Positions 23,346 through 35,188 of a stretch of 64,000 nt of DNA are shown piece after piece. Below the pieces are notes generated by a model. The model saw only the letters and a program-made list of their open reading frames with translations. It was not told the origin of the DNA and did not search any database. Made by a program: the position numbers and the translations under genes. The number at the start of each line of letters is the position of its first letter. The stretch's first letter is position 1. The stretch is from Leucaena leucocephala. Lineage: Eukaryota > Streptophyta > Magnoliopsida > Fabales > Fabaceae. The stretch spans positions 9,119,001 to 9,183,000 of the forward strand of contig CM073536.1 of the NCBI GenBank assembly GCA_037074615.1, written 5' to 3'.

Positions 23346-23889
23346 TCATCTTCATATTCGGGTATTTGCATTTGGGCATTCAGCTTCTTTTGTTTTCGCA
23401 TTCTGTTTCTTTTTTGTCTTTCAATTTTGTGGAGTATTGGTTGGGTTCTTCTTAAATTGCTTCTTTATACGTGCATGAAAGGGACAAGTTGCTAATTTTC
23501 TTGTGAGATGAGGAGGAGATTAAGGCAGTGGAACGAAGAAAAAGAGAAAGGAGATTTTGATACAGATGAGAGGGGGATTGCAGAAAAAGAAATAAAAAAT
23601 TTAAACCTTAAGGGTAATTATATCTTTTCACAGTTGACAAAAATTCATTTAAAGTCCAATGGGACTTTAAATTACTTATGCCATTTCTTGAAACTATTTT
23701 AGCATTTAATTACTTCCATGGGACTCAATGTCATTTTTCTTAATTCTATTTATCAAGTAAGGAAAGAATATTTATTTTAATTTTATTTATAAAATAAAAT
23801 AATTTTTTTATATAAATATATTATTTTATCTTTTATTTATAAATAACATAAATAACATAATATAAATTTTTTCCAAAATTTTGTAAATT

Positions 23890-24745
23890 GGAATTTTTAA
23901 GTAATTTTTGACAAAAAAATATCCTTCTAGTTTTATTTATAAAATAGCGTGAGAATATTTATTTTATTCTTATTTATAGGATAAAGTAAAATTTTTGTAT
24001 ATGATTGTATTATTTTTATCTCTCATTTATTATTGTTTTAATTTTATTTTTATAGGATATAATATATATTAAATAAAAATAAAATTATAAATTTATTAAA
24101 TTTTATGATACAATTAATATATATTAAAAAAATTTAATTTGTGTGAAACACGTGAGAACGAGAAGAAGTGATTTATAAATATCAACCGGAGTATTTGTTG
24201 TTAGGGCCACTGTTGGTCACGAGAGTAGTAGGAGACACGTGTCTAACTAACTTCAAAAGAAATCATGGAGTGGAACCAAACTATTGGCTTGTGTTCCCAC
24301 GTGGGACCACTCTTATCTACCACATCTGAGAGAAAAACTCGACTGGCTTCTTCTGAGTCATAACAACAAATATTAACTTCTGTGGGACCACTCTTATCTA
24401 TCACATGTGAGAGAGAAACAGGCTTCTTCTGAGTTCTCACAACCCTCCTATCATCGAAATACCATACCCCACCATATTTATAAAGACAAAAAGAAAATTC
24501 TAAACTTTATTATTAACTCTTAAAACTTAACAATTTTTAAATTTTATTTTTATTGAATATGTATTATTTATATAATTCTATTTGAGGAAGAAAGAGGAGT
24601 TTTATTTATAAAGAGAGAAAAAAATTATATAAATATACTATTTTATTTTTTATTATGATATTTTAAAATTTTAAATTATATATTTATCAATGAGAATTGA
24701 CCCCACTCAGTAAAAAAGGACAACAAACTTTTTGAATTTTTTTGG
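23890..24745. repeat. tandem segmental unit U3 (partial)
   Basis: Carries TGGAATTTTTAAGTAATTTT (about 23889), GAGTATTTGTTGTTAGGGCC (24188), CACGAGAGTAGTAGGAGACA (24218), then CACGTGGGACCACTCTTATC (24298). The GGGACCACTCTTATCTA block appears twice (24301 and 24383), a small local duplication. No gene. Confidence 0.55.
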
Positions 24746-25271
24746 GTAAATGTGCATCCAGCACTCTAAATTAATTTTGAAGGAGCAATTAACACCCTAA
24801 AATATTTAAATGTGCAATTAGCACCCTGAACTAATTTTGGAGGTGCAACCAGCACCCTAAAGTATTTAAAAGTGTAATTAACACCCTAAACTAATTTTGG
24901 AGGTGCAATCAGCACCCTCAAATATTTAAATTTGTGCAATTTTACCCTTTCACTAACAAAAATACTTACTTTCATTTGATACATATCACATAAATTTTTT
25001 TTAGATACATTATTGTTTAAAAGCCATATGTATAATATTATTTTAATAAATTACACTAAATTTTTTTAGGGTGCTGATTGCACCTCTAAAATTAGTTTAA
25101 GGTGTTAATTGCACCTTTAAATATTTTAGGGTGCTGGTTGCACCTCCAAAATTAGTTCAGGGTGCTGGTTGTACCTCCAAAATTAGTTCAAAGTGCTAAT
25201 TGTACCTTTAAATATTTTAGGGTATTAATTGCTCCTCTAAAATTAGTTTGGGGTGCTGGATACACTTTTAC
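24746..25271. mobile_element. 526-bp foldback MITE built from inverted tandem repeats
   Basis: Ends GTAAATGTGCATCCAGCAC and GTGCTGGATACACTTTTAC are inverted copies. Inside each arm the motif CTAATTTTGGAGGTGCAA / CAGCACCCTAAA repeats four to five times, inverted between the arms, around a short loop at about 24960-25060. Such elements are usually non-autonomous DNA transposons (Mutator type). No clean target duplication was seen. It has no coding capacity. Confidence 0.65.
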
Positions 25272-27700
25272 TTCTTTTTTTTTTTTTTCCAATGGCTCCT
25301 CTCTTTACGCCTTCCTCACTCCTCACTCTCTCTCTCTCTCTATGTTATCACACAAACGCACATATTTCGTTTTGTTGATTTCTTCCGTTTCGAAAACGAT
25401 CCGTCCTATGCTCTCTTTTTAGTTGTTCTTGTACGTTTTGCCATTTGATCAAGCCGACCTTTTCACCGTTCACCGGCTAATTCTATTCCATACAAATTTT
25501 TAATTTTAGTTTTGTTCATTAATTGAAATTGCATGATTCCCCTGAGATGTGATATCTTAAAAATTATATTTTAAAATTCAAATAAAAGATATAAATGCAT
25601 GACACCATATTTTAAAAAATGTCCAGAACCACCCCTCGTCGACAACATGCCGGTGATAGAGTTTCGACGCCAGCCAATATTTCATATATAACAATTAGAG
25701 AACATCAAACCGTTTCTTTCTTAACTGATGGACCGTCTAATTATTAGTTGAAGTTATAAGCCACGCCGTAATCAATGAAAAGGAAAATATAAACATAAAT
25801 TTTTATAAATATATTTATTAAAGAAATAAAAAACAATTTACCTTTTAAACCTCAAAAAAATTAATTTTAAAATTTAAATTTGTGTTTTTATTTTATAAGA
25901 ACAATAATACTTACCATCTCAACTAATAGTTTAAGTAAAACAATATATTCTACTAACTCATATCTAAGACCATGGAGTGTTTATAAAAAAGAGGTAATAC
26001 CTTTTATTTTAGATGGCAAAAATAATAAAAATAAAAGATGTAACTAAAGGAAAAAAAATAATAATAGAACACAAGTCAATTTTTTTAATATAACTGTTAC
26101 TTTAAAAATGATAATGATAAAGTCACTAAATATACTGTCAATGAATCTATTGACTAAAATTATTTCAAAAGATATTTTAATCTATTTCTTGATAAATTCT
26201 TTTAACCATATTTTCTTACAGAAACAATATTAAATCAAATATATTTTAAAAATATAATCGAAGAATATAATTAATAAAATAAATTAAATTATTGAGTATG
26301 CTCAGTGATTATTTTGCAGACATTTTATTAAATATTATTCCATTATAATTCTACCTAAATGTTTTTAACTATGGTAATTTGAATAAATTTTTTATTCTAA
26401 ATTATATTTTAATAATATTTTATTAACAAAAAACATTTTTATGAGTTTACCATATGAGTGAATCTTTTTTATCTCGTTTAGATAAATTTTTAAAAAATAA
26501 TTTAAAAAATATTTTTAAGTAGTTTTTAAAAAATAATTTTTAGAGAAGAGTTTATAAGAAAATAATAATTCTAAATAAATGAATATTTTGATAATTATTA
26601 TTTAAAAATTTTTTATAATTGATATATTACTATAAAATATGTGATAACAGAAAAAAATTTATTTTCTATGCATATAAACAGTATTGCTATGTTTATCTCC
26701 CTAGCGACCTCCAGCCGACGAAGCATCGGCGATGATGGACACCGAGCGAAACATCTCTAACCAGTGATGACATCGATGAGCACCAACCAACATCATCAAA
26801 CATCTATTAGCATCTTTTTTCATAGTAATATGCGACCATAGTCTTCCTCTTACATTTCTTTCGGTGAGTAGATGGCTACTACAGTGAGTAGCGAGTAACA
26901 AACATTTTGTAGAGAAATGAGAGAGGAGAAGAAAGAGAGGATATTAGAATAAATAGAGATAAAATAATAATTAGATAATTTATAAAATTTGTTAGTATTT
27001 TAAAAGTTTTTTTTAAAAATTTATTTAAAACTATAATTTTAAACTATAATTTAGTTTAAATTTTTTTAGATAAATATAACTATTTATTTAAAAAAAATTT
27101 AAACTATGTATGTGTTTGGATAGACTTTTAAAAAATAACTAATAAAAAATATAGGTTTTTGGACAGTTTTTTAAAAAATTTAAAACAAAAATTCTAAATA
27201 AATAAATATTTAGATAATTATTTTTATAATAATTTTTATAATTAATAAATTATTAAAAAATAGTATGAGCTAACAAAAAGTCTCGTTGTTCATGCTCTCA
27301 TTTCTCTTCTTTGACGGACGGAGCGGTTGATGGATGGGGGTGATTACACTACGGATGGATGGTGACCCACAAGCTATAAAATAATAAATAAATAATATAT
27401 AAATTATTTTATTATTTTAAAAATTAGTCTTACTAATTTATCTAAAATTATAATTTTATTTAAAAATATTTATAGATAAATATAATTATTTATTTTAAAA
27501 ATTTTTAAACTAAAATTTATCTTAAATTTTTTTTAAAACTATAATTTTTATAATTTTTAAACAAGTTCTATAATTTAAATTATTTTTTTTTTAAATTACG
27601 GCTAGGTCAAGAGCTATCCAAATAAGCACTAAAAAAACCGTGCGAGCTTAGTGGTCCTTTGATGAAGCGGCAGAAAAAGAAAAAGACAAAACGTATTTAA
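25272..27700. other. AT-rich intergenic DNA with MITE debris, no gene seen
   Basis: Contains a (CT)n-rich patch (about 25325-25342), the second copy of the 1561-1755 repeat (26030-26225), and overlapping degenerate PIF-type MITE relics at about 26460-27110 and 27110-27640. The latter carry small GC-rich cores (26700-26880, 27300-27360) but no convincing gene. Confidence 0.5.
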
Positions 27701-27742
27701 TGAATTTAACAAAATTATTGTCCTTTTGCAGGCCCCCGTGGC

Positions 27743-29233
27743 TAGGGATGGAAACAGGCCAGGCGGCCTGTCAGGGGCTTGTGGCCTGATCTGTAATTGG
27801 CCTGGCCTGGCCTGGCCTGTTTAAAGAAATAGGCAGGCTCAGGCCTGTAAAAAAGCCTGTTTTCCTTAAGAGGCCAGGCTCAGGCTCCTTATGAAGCCTG
27901 TTAGGCCTGTCAGGCGGCCTGAGCCTGTTATTAAAAATATATTTATTCTTGTTTTTTTATTTTAATATATATTAGACTAATATATATTATTACTGATTTT
28001 ATTCTTGTTTTTTTTATTTTAATAAGAATCAAAAGAATTATTTTAACAAAACGTTAATTTTAACCCTAAAACCCACTTCTCTGCCTTCATTCCCTTTCCA
28101 GATTTCGCCGTCGCTCTGCCTCCATTCACTCTCCAGATTTTGTCGTCGCTCAATCTCTTACTTCCACTCTACAAATCCACCGGCACTCTCCAATCTCCAC
28201 TCTCCAAATCCACCGGCTATTACTCACACCCACGCTTTACCTTTGCCAGCGCTCACGCTCTGCCTTCCACTATGAAAAAAATTGTGTTTGTCTTCAAATC
28301 CACCGGCTATTGCTCACATCCACTGGCGTTCACGCTCCAAATTCTGTTTCTTTTCAATGAAAACTGTGTTTGTCTTTAATTTTTCTTTTTTCGGTGGCAT
28401 ATTTTTCTGTAAGTTGGTTGTTTGATCAGATCTGTGATGGATATATGATAAATTTGGATTCTGAAGCGTAGATATGTCTCAATTAAATCACTACAATTAA
28501 GACTTATCACTTTTTGTTTTATACAGGATTCAGAAATCAAATGATAAATGTTATTGTAGGCTTTTCTATATATAGAAGATTTTAGTTACTGCAATGGTTA
28601 AAAATGAGGCTGAATGTTAGATGATTATGATTATGATATTCACTATAGATGTAGGCTTGCTTATGGAGATATGCTCTTTGCTCTTCAATGATGATTGTTT
28701 GATGTTGCTGATATGACTTATTCTGCTTTTTCAGAGAAATTATGTTCTGTCATTGAACAAGATATATAAGCCTTGATATATCCATGCGATAATATGAACT
28801 CTTGCATAATGTTTATCGTTTTGATATTAGTCTTCTAATCTTCAATTTTAAGTCTTCTCAAAGTTTGTCTTTATGGTTTGTGATAATATGCAGGCGATTA
28901 CTTTGGCTGTGGGAGATTGATATTTTGACAAAGCAGTTGTGATTCTTGTGAAGGACATTGACTATCCATTTTCATACGATAAATAGGGATGGAAACATCA
29001 TAGCAACTGATATGGCATGTTAGAGAAGGCTTGTTAGGGGCTGTCACTAGAATTAAAAAAAATCAGGCTCTCTTAACAGGTTTCAGGCCAGGCCAAGCAT
29101 TTTTACAGGCCAGGCTTAGACTAGAAAAATAGCCTATAACAGGCTACAGGCCAGGCTCAAGCAGGATTGTCATTTAACAGGCCTAGCCTGTTAAGGCTAA
29201 AGCCTGGCCTGGCCTGGCCTGTTTCCATCCCTA
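27743..29233. mobile_element. 1491-bp non-autonomous hAT element, TSD CCCGTGGC
   Basis: Terminal inverted repeats TAGGGATGGAAACAGGCC and its counterpart (...GTTTCCATCCCTA), flanked by a perfect 8-bp duplication CCCGTGGC (27735-27742 and 29234-29241). Both ends are dense in AGGCCTG/GGCCTG motifs. The interior 28060-28400 looks like a 5' UTR with repeated CAAATCCACCGGC segments. No transposase recognised. Inserted at the start of duplicated unit U4; U2 (14585-14600) shows the uninterrupted context. A related 490-bp copy sits in the CACTA element. Confidence 0.9.
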
Positions 29234-29334
29234 CCCGTGGCAAAAAGATAATGCAGTAATGAAATTAATCAATTATGTCTCCTCTCAAAAACCACAAAAA
29301 CGTGACATTTTTGTGCTATAAAAGTCGCTGGAAA

Positions 29335-29352
29335 TATCACCAAAAAAAAAAA
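29335..29352 (+). mobile_element. 18-nt poly(A) retroposed scrap with 14-bp TSD
   Basis: AAAGTCGCTGGAAA occurs at 29321-29334 and again at 29353-29366, separated only by TATCACC plus an A run. This is the footprint of an extremely 5'-truncated target-primed retroposition (LINE or SINE tail). Confidence 0.6.
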
Positions 29353-30298
29353 AAAGTCGCTGGAAAGTGACATTTGATAAGTGTGTGTTCTCGACAACAA
29401 AAAATTTCTTGTATAAAAATCATATAATAAAGGTGCGATGAAGTAATTATTTTGTAGGTTATACTTATATCAAATTTTATATATATACTTATTTAAATTA
29501 TTTAACAACATTAGCTATATGTATTTTTTTATATGGGTTTAAATTAAATAAAATTAAAGTAAAATAACACCTAAACTTATTTTATTTTTTAAGTATACTC
29601 TATATTCAAATTTTATTTGTGATATAATTTTACGCATAATTTTTTTAATTTAGTATGATTTTAACTATAATTTTTTAATTTAGTATAATTTAACTCTTAA
29701 TCTTATTTTTTAAATAGTAAAAATTATATCAAATTAAAAAAATATTTATAAAATTATTTTAAATTAAAAAAAATTATGAATAAAATAACATTATAAATAA
29801 AACTAAGATATTAGCCATATAAAAAATAAAATTAAGATATTAAATACTATTTTACTTATAAAATATTAAATAAAAAGGACATATGACTAATTAAAATTTG
29901 ATAATTTGATTAAATGGATCTTGATATAAATTTTTTCTTAAATTTTACATATGGGAATTTCTAAAATTTTTTGCCAAAAGATAACTTTCTATTTCTATTT
30001 ATAAGGAGAAGAGAATATTTATTTTAAATTTATTTATAAAATAAATTTTTTTATATTATTATTTTTTATTAATTATTTTAATTTTATTTTTATAAGATAT
30101 AGTATATATTAAATAAAGATAAAATTATAAAGTTATTAAATTTTACGACATATATATTTAAGATTTTTTTAATTTTTTAAGAAAAAAGTTATTTATAAAT
30201 ATTAAACTGAGTATTTGTTGTAAGGGCACTGTGGGTCAAGAGAGTCACGAGGAGACAAGTTTCCTGACCAACGTGGTGCGTCTTTAGATAGCATCTTA

Positions 30299-31085
30299 GG
30301 GCCTGCTTGTTCTTCCCCAAACTATAATTTTAAAAAAATTTATAATCCAAATTTTAATTTATTTTTTTTAAATAAATAGTTATATTTATTTATAAATATT
30401 TTTGAATAAAATTATAATTTAAAACTATAATTTTAAATAAATTAATAATACTAATCTTTAAAATAATAAAAAGATTTTTAAAGATAAAAATATCAATTTA
30501 CTTTTACTTTTTACCCTATCCACTGCCCAAAGAATTCAGTCTTCGGTCCTGTCTGTCATTCATTACTCACCTGCTTCTTGTCCTTTCACCTACTCTTCCG
30601 TAAGGCTTCTTTTGTTCTCTCTTCTCCTTCCACCTTCGTTCTTCAGTTCCCCTTCTCATGTCCTTCACTTTGCTCTTCTTCTGTGTGTCGTGACAACCAC
30701 TCACCGGCGACTTGTCGTGGACGCAGCTGTGGCTCCTTCCTCGCGGGTTTGGTCTATGGAGTAATATAAATATACGTATAATAAAATAATTTATAAATAA
30801 AATTACTTATTTCATAACTTATTACAATTTATTTCTTCTTACTTACCTGATAAATAAAATATATATTATTTATTATTTTAATATCACTCATAAAATAAAA
30901 ATTACACATTTTATTTTATATAATTATTATTTTAGATTATACCTTTTTTAATAATTTATTAAATATAAAATTTTTTCTACTAATAACTAACTAAATACTT
31001 ATTTATTTAAAATTATTTTTTTTAAAAATTATTTTTTAAAAATTGTCTATAAACCCTTTTTTTTTAATTTTTTTTTCAAACAAAC
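30299..31085. mobile_element. PIF/Harbinger-like MITE, TSD TTA
   Basis: Starts GGGCCTGCTTG after TTA (30296-30298) and ends CAAACAAAC before TTA (31086-31088). AT-rich subterminal blocks flank a C-rich core (30500-30770) whose open frame has no recognisable product. A similar core is at 6540-6620. Confidence 0.55.
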
Positions 31086-31997
31086 TTAATGTTAATTTTA
31101 AAAAAAATTTAACTTAAAATTTAATTTAAATTTTTTTAGAATAAATAATTATATTTATTTAAAAAAAATTAGATTAAATTATAATTTTATATAAATTATT
31201 AAAAATAATTTTATTTTTTTATCACTTTTTCTTTTTGTCCCTCTTCTATCTTCCTAGTCGTCGTCGTATTTTGCATAGGTTCTTCACTATCATTGTGCCT
31301 TCGCCGTTGGAGCTACCCGTCAAGGTGGTAGGTCGCCGTTTAAACAGTGACATCGTGTGGGTCTTTATCTTTTTCTTCTGTCCCTGTTTTTGGTCTTTTG
31401 CTCCTCTGTTGTTAGGTATACTCGTCGGCTTCTGTTGTCACGCGTGGGACCAGTCTTATCTATCACATGTGAGAGAGAAACTCTACGAGCTTCTTCTGAA
31501 CCATCCACGTTTCATCGAAAGTACCATAACCCAGCATATTTATATAAAAGAAAATCTTAAATTTTATCATTACCCCTTAAAATTTGATAATTTTTAATTT
31601 TTTTTATTTAATATATATTATTTTTATAATTTTATTTATAGGTAGAGAGATAAGTTTTATTTATGAGGAGAATTTTTTTTATATAAATACAAAATTTTAT
31701 CTTTTATTTATTATAATATTTTAAAATTATAAATTATATACTTTTAAAAAATTAAAACTAATACGTTAGTAATTGATGTGATAAATATTAATGTACCTAA
31801 TAAAAATATAAATTTTAATTTTAATAAGTACATAAAATTTTTTATCTTTTAATCTTAAAAAAGATTAATTTTAAATTTAAAATAATTTAATAATACTTTT
31901 AAATAAATAAAAAAGTAAACATTACACTTTAAATATGAACAATCTTAAAGAATATATATAATTAATATTTCAGTCTTGTAATCGGAACAACTCATTC

Positions 31998-32410
31998 TCT
32001 GTGTTTAGATAAAATTTAAAAAAAAGTGCTTATAAAAGAATAGATTTTTAAATAATTTATACAAAAAATTTAAAAAAAAAAGTTTATGAAAAAAAAATTT
32101 TAGATAAATAAATGTTTGGATTGTTATTACTAAAAAAAATTTTATAATTGGTAAATTATTAAAAAAAGTATGTATGAGAGATGAGAGTGGAGAGAGAGTA
32201 GAGAAGATAGAAAAGATAAAAGAGAGAGGAGATATGATATAATAAAAAATAAGGGTAAAATAATAATTAAATAGTTTATAAACTCTTTTACTGTTCTAAA
32301 AGTTACTCTAATAAACTTATCTGAAACTATAATTTTAAACGATAGTTTAATCTAAACTGAGGTTTAAACTAAAAACTTTTTTAAAACTATAATTTTATTA
32401 TTTTCTAAAT
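31998..32410. mobile_element. degenerate PIF-type MITE
   Basis: Inserted in unit U4 between segments contiguous in U1 (TCGGAACAACTCATTC ... CCCTTTTATATATA; compare 13085-13130). Contains the GAGAGTGGAGAGAGAG tract of the family in inverse orientation. Ends are eroded. Confidence 0.5.
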
Positions 32411-33002
32411 AAACCCTTAAAAATTCCCTTTTATATATAAGGGGAGAGGATGGGAAGGAGTATATTCAATATCAACCATATTAAATACATTTTTTTTGTG
32501 GAATATTATTTTACTAGTATATAATATTTGCAAAAAAATAGGGGGAATTCTGCCTATAGACTCTGAAAATTGACAAATATCAAATTAAGACTTCGATATT
32601 TATAAATGACATATTCTAACATTTTAATAGATGAAATTAGGGAGAGATAGAATAAGCATAAGGGTAGAGCAAACCCAAATATCAGTAATCTTATTCAACT
32701 CATCCAAATGAAACTAATTTGTACTTTATTTATAGAGCTCTAAGCAAGCTAAACCGTAACTTAATCTTCAAGTAACAATTGTAATTTTAGGAAACTTTAC
32801 TAAATACAAAATAATCTAAACCTAATCAAAATCATTTATATATAAAAAAGATAAATTCAAATTTAAATCTTAATAAAGATAATCATAATTAATGATAAAT
32901 CTTCTTTATCTAGAGTAAATTCCAATTATCCCTTATTAATATTATATTATATCATAACTGTACGTTAGTCATAATAGTCAAATTTAAGTTTCTATGATGA
33001 TT

Positions 33003-34558
33003 ATACATCTTAATTCTTATTTTTATATTTAAATAAAATTAAAAATATTATTTATTAATAACTTAAAAATATTATTTAATTAAATGATTATAATTTAATA
33101 TTTCTATTATTTTTAAAATATGATATATAGATTATCCTATCATTATCTTTACTTATAGTTTTATAATTTGATTATTATTAGTTAAGGAATTATTAGTATT
33201 TTAGTTCATATTTAGATATAGATTTGAATTTAAATTATTATTATAATTTTATAAATAGAGTTAAGGCCCTGCGTTATTCTTCAAATTTGATTATTGAGTT
33301 GTCTTCTCTCTTTTTAGTTCTCTCTCAATCTCTTTTCTGTTCCCAAAGAATCCCACATCTATTTTCTTTCTAAACACGCCCTTAGTTCGACTCACTCTAA
33401 GCTAATATTTACCTTTAAGATCTTTTATGATAATTATTCATATATTTAAGTGAGAAGTAACAATTTTTTACTCGTTGTGTGTGCTAATGTGATATTTTTG
33501 AGTGATTTGATATATATATAAATTTATTGATATTGATATAATTGTATTAAAAAAATTTGGTTGATTATTTTTATTGAAAATATTATTGTTAGACTTAAAG
33601 TTTAATCTATAAAATTTGAGTTAAAATTATAAATTTGTTATATCTTGATATTGAAATTTGAAGAAAGTTATTATCTTGATAAAAACTCTTTTGTGATATT
33701 TATCAAGCTATTGAGATTTTGATTAATATGATTATTTTAATAATTATACATTGGGGATGGATGATGATAGAGTTGTATTTCTACAACGTGGTATATCCTC
33801 CATTGGAGCTCGATTATTGGCTTTTATCCCACTAGTTTATCGAGAGATGTGCCATACCTGTTTACCGAGGGACTGCGACACCCCCACTTGTTTACCAAAG
33901 GAGAATAAACCCATGGTCTGATCAAGTGCTCTGTATATTTTGGCCTAGTTATACCACTTGATTAGTTAGCTTTTTGAGTGGTCATTTATCACTAGCTCAT
34001 AGGTTCGATCGGTAGGAATAAGGTGATTTGGTTAGATTGATGAGAGAAATTTGGGTGGATTATCCATTTGATTTTATTATGGTAATATGTTATTTTTTAT
34101 ATATTATACTTTGTGATGTTCTATTGGACACCTCATGAACATATTTTAATATGTATGATGAGTAGAATTACTAGTTATTGAGATGTTTATTTCATCCCAT
34201 GATTATTAATATTTTTCAGGTAATAGTCTCATCTTAAGACCTCAGAAAAGGCTTCAGAGACTTGATTAAAACTATATTAATTGTATAACCTACTTTGAAT
34301 TTATATGTATTATACTTATATATTATCACAATAGGTTTCAATATGCATATCTAATACTATATTGATTATTTAAATTTTAAGAAAAGTTCTTTTTATAACC
34401 ATGGTAAAGTTTCTTTAATATTTTAGTAAAACTCTTTTCTACCATAGTTAACTCTTTTAAAATAAAATAAATTTATTTATAATATTATTTTTTATTTTTA
34501 TTGTGTATAAAATAGGTCTAAATAATTAATAATTATATTTTAAGAGAATTTTATGACT
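33003..34558 (+). repeat. long direct repeat, probable 5' LTR of a gutted retrotransposon
   Basis: About 1.55 kb matching 35189-37556 in direct orientation, roughly 85% by eye, including GTTTATCGAGAG / CTGTTTACCGAGG and TTTTGAGTGGTCA segments. Immediately downstream, TTGATATCATAGA (34558-34570) resembles a mutated initiator-Met primer-binding site. No coding region is left between the repeats. Confidence 0.6.
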
Positions 34559-35188
34559 TGATATCATAGAATGATTTCTAGATCTCCCTTTAGTCACGTG
34601 GCCATTACCCTCTCCCCATAAAATCGGTTCGTACAGGGTGTGCAGCGCCACACTTATATAGCCAGGACCCACCCCTCACCTATCCGATGTGGGACTTCTG
34701 AGTCGTCACACTCTCCCCCACCCAATCCTGTGACGCCCTCGTCACAGTGGGGCCCCCTCCCTACCCCGCACCCCGAGGGCGCTTGGCGAGACATCGGAGT
34801 CCGGATCCGGGTCGGCTCTTATACCACTTGTCACGTGGCCATTACCCTCTCCCCATAAAACCGGTTCGTACAGGGTGTGCAGCGCCACACTTATATAGCC
34901 AGGACCCACCCCTCACCTATCCGATGTGGGACTTCTGAGTCGTCACACTTTGCTCTCTTCTTTCTTGATTTATATTTCATTGTATAATAGTGATAGTATA
35001 CATTATTCACACATATCCTTAGTTGATAGTTTATAATTTTTCTCTATTATAGTATTTATCTATTATGGTGGGTTGCATCCTTAGGAGGGGAGAAATAGTG
35101 TAAAATTAGATAAACTATTAGAAAATAAAATAAGGAAGTTTTATAGTATGCTAAATTTTAGGGATAAAATTCCTAAAAGAACAAGAGA
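34559..35188 (+). mobile_element. internal remnant of the gutted LTR element
   Basis: After removing the nested TRIM (34592-34947), only about 270 bp remain, non-coding. It ends in the purine-rich AAAAGAACAAGAGAG, a plausible polypurine tract directly before the second long repeat (TGTACATC). This suggests a large internal deletion or a LARD-type element. Confidence 0.5.
34592..34947 (-). mobile_element. TRIM (terminal-repeat retrotransposon in miniature)
   Basis: Two 119-bp direct repeats (34592-34710 and 34829-34947) bound a 118-bp interior. On the minus strand the repeats begin TGTGACGACTC and end in CACGTGACA (TG...CA). The interior starts AGTGGTATAAGAGCC, a one-mismatch match to the initiator-Met primer-binding site, and ends TTGGGTGGGGGAGAG, a polypurine tract. 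Flanks CTTTA/CTTTG give a near-perfect 5-bp duplication. The LTR contains a TATA-like CTATATAAG. Open frames across it are artefacts. The two LTRs differ at only a couple of positions, so it is young. Confidence 0.88.

Larger units (their letters stand above)
18701..23739. mobile_element. Mutator-like/foldback element with 1.15-kb inverted arms
   Basis: The outer ends are inverted copies: GAAAAATAATATCTGAGTC at the left, and reading inward from the right GAAAAATGACATTGAGTC. Arms are 18701-19841 and 22586-23739; the interior is about 2.74 kb. Each arm carries the same two captured host-gene pieces; the interior holds two Ulp1-like protease pieces and repeat arrays. Long arms, gene capture and a Ulp1-type domain are known traits of Mutator-like elements (Pack-MULE and Ulp1-carrying MULEs). 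I found no transposase and no clean 9-bp duplication, so this copy is non-autonomous and its class is an inference. Confidence 0.7.
22586..23739 (-). repeat. right long inverted arm
   Basis: Inverted copy of 18701-19841 ending GGGACTCAATGTCATTTTTC at 23739. See the element entry. Confidence 0.9.
29240..32650. repeat. tandem segmental unit U4
   Basis: Landmarks: GGCAAAAAGATAATGCAG (29239), TGAAATTAATCAATT, GGGAATTTCTAAAA (29950), GAGTATTTGTTGTAAGGGCA (30205), AGAGTCACGAGGAGACA (30241), then after a MITE GTGGGACCAGTCTTATCTAT (31445), CAGTCTTGTAATCGGAACAA (31972), TTTTTGTGGAATATTATTTTAC. The unit is split by MITE insertions at 30299-31085 and about 31998-32410. Confidence 0.6.

Noticed and set aside
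18692..23748. A 9-bp target duplication for the Mutator-like element
   Set aside because: Flanks ATTTAATAG and TTAATTCTA do not match; not claimed.
34640..34938. Arg/Pro-rich open frames at 34640-34938
   Set aside because: Fully inside the TRIM; non-coding element.
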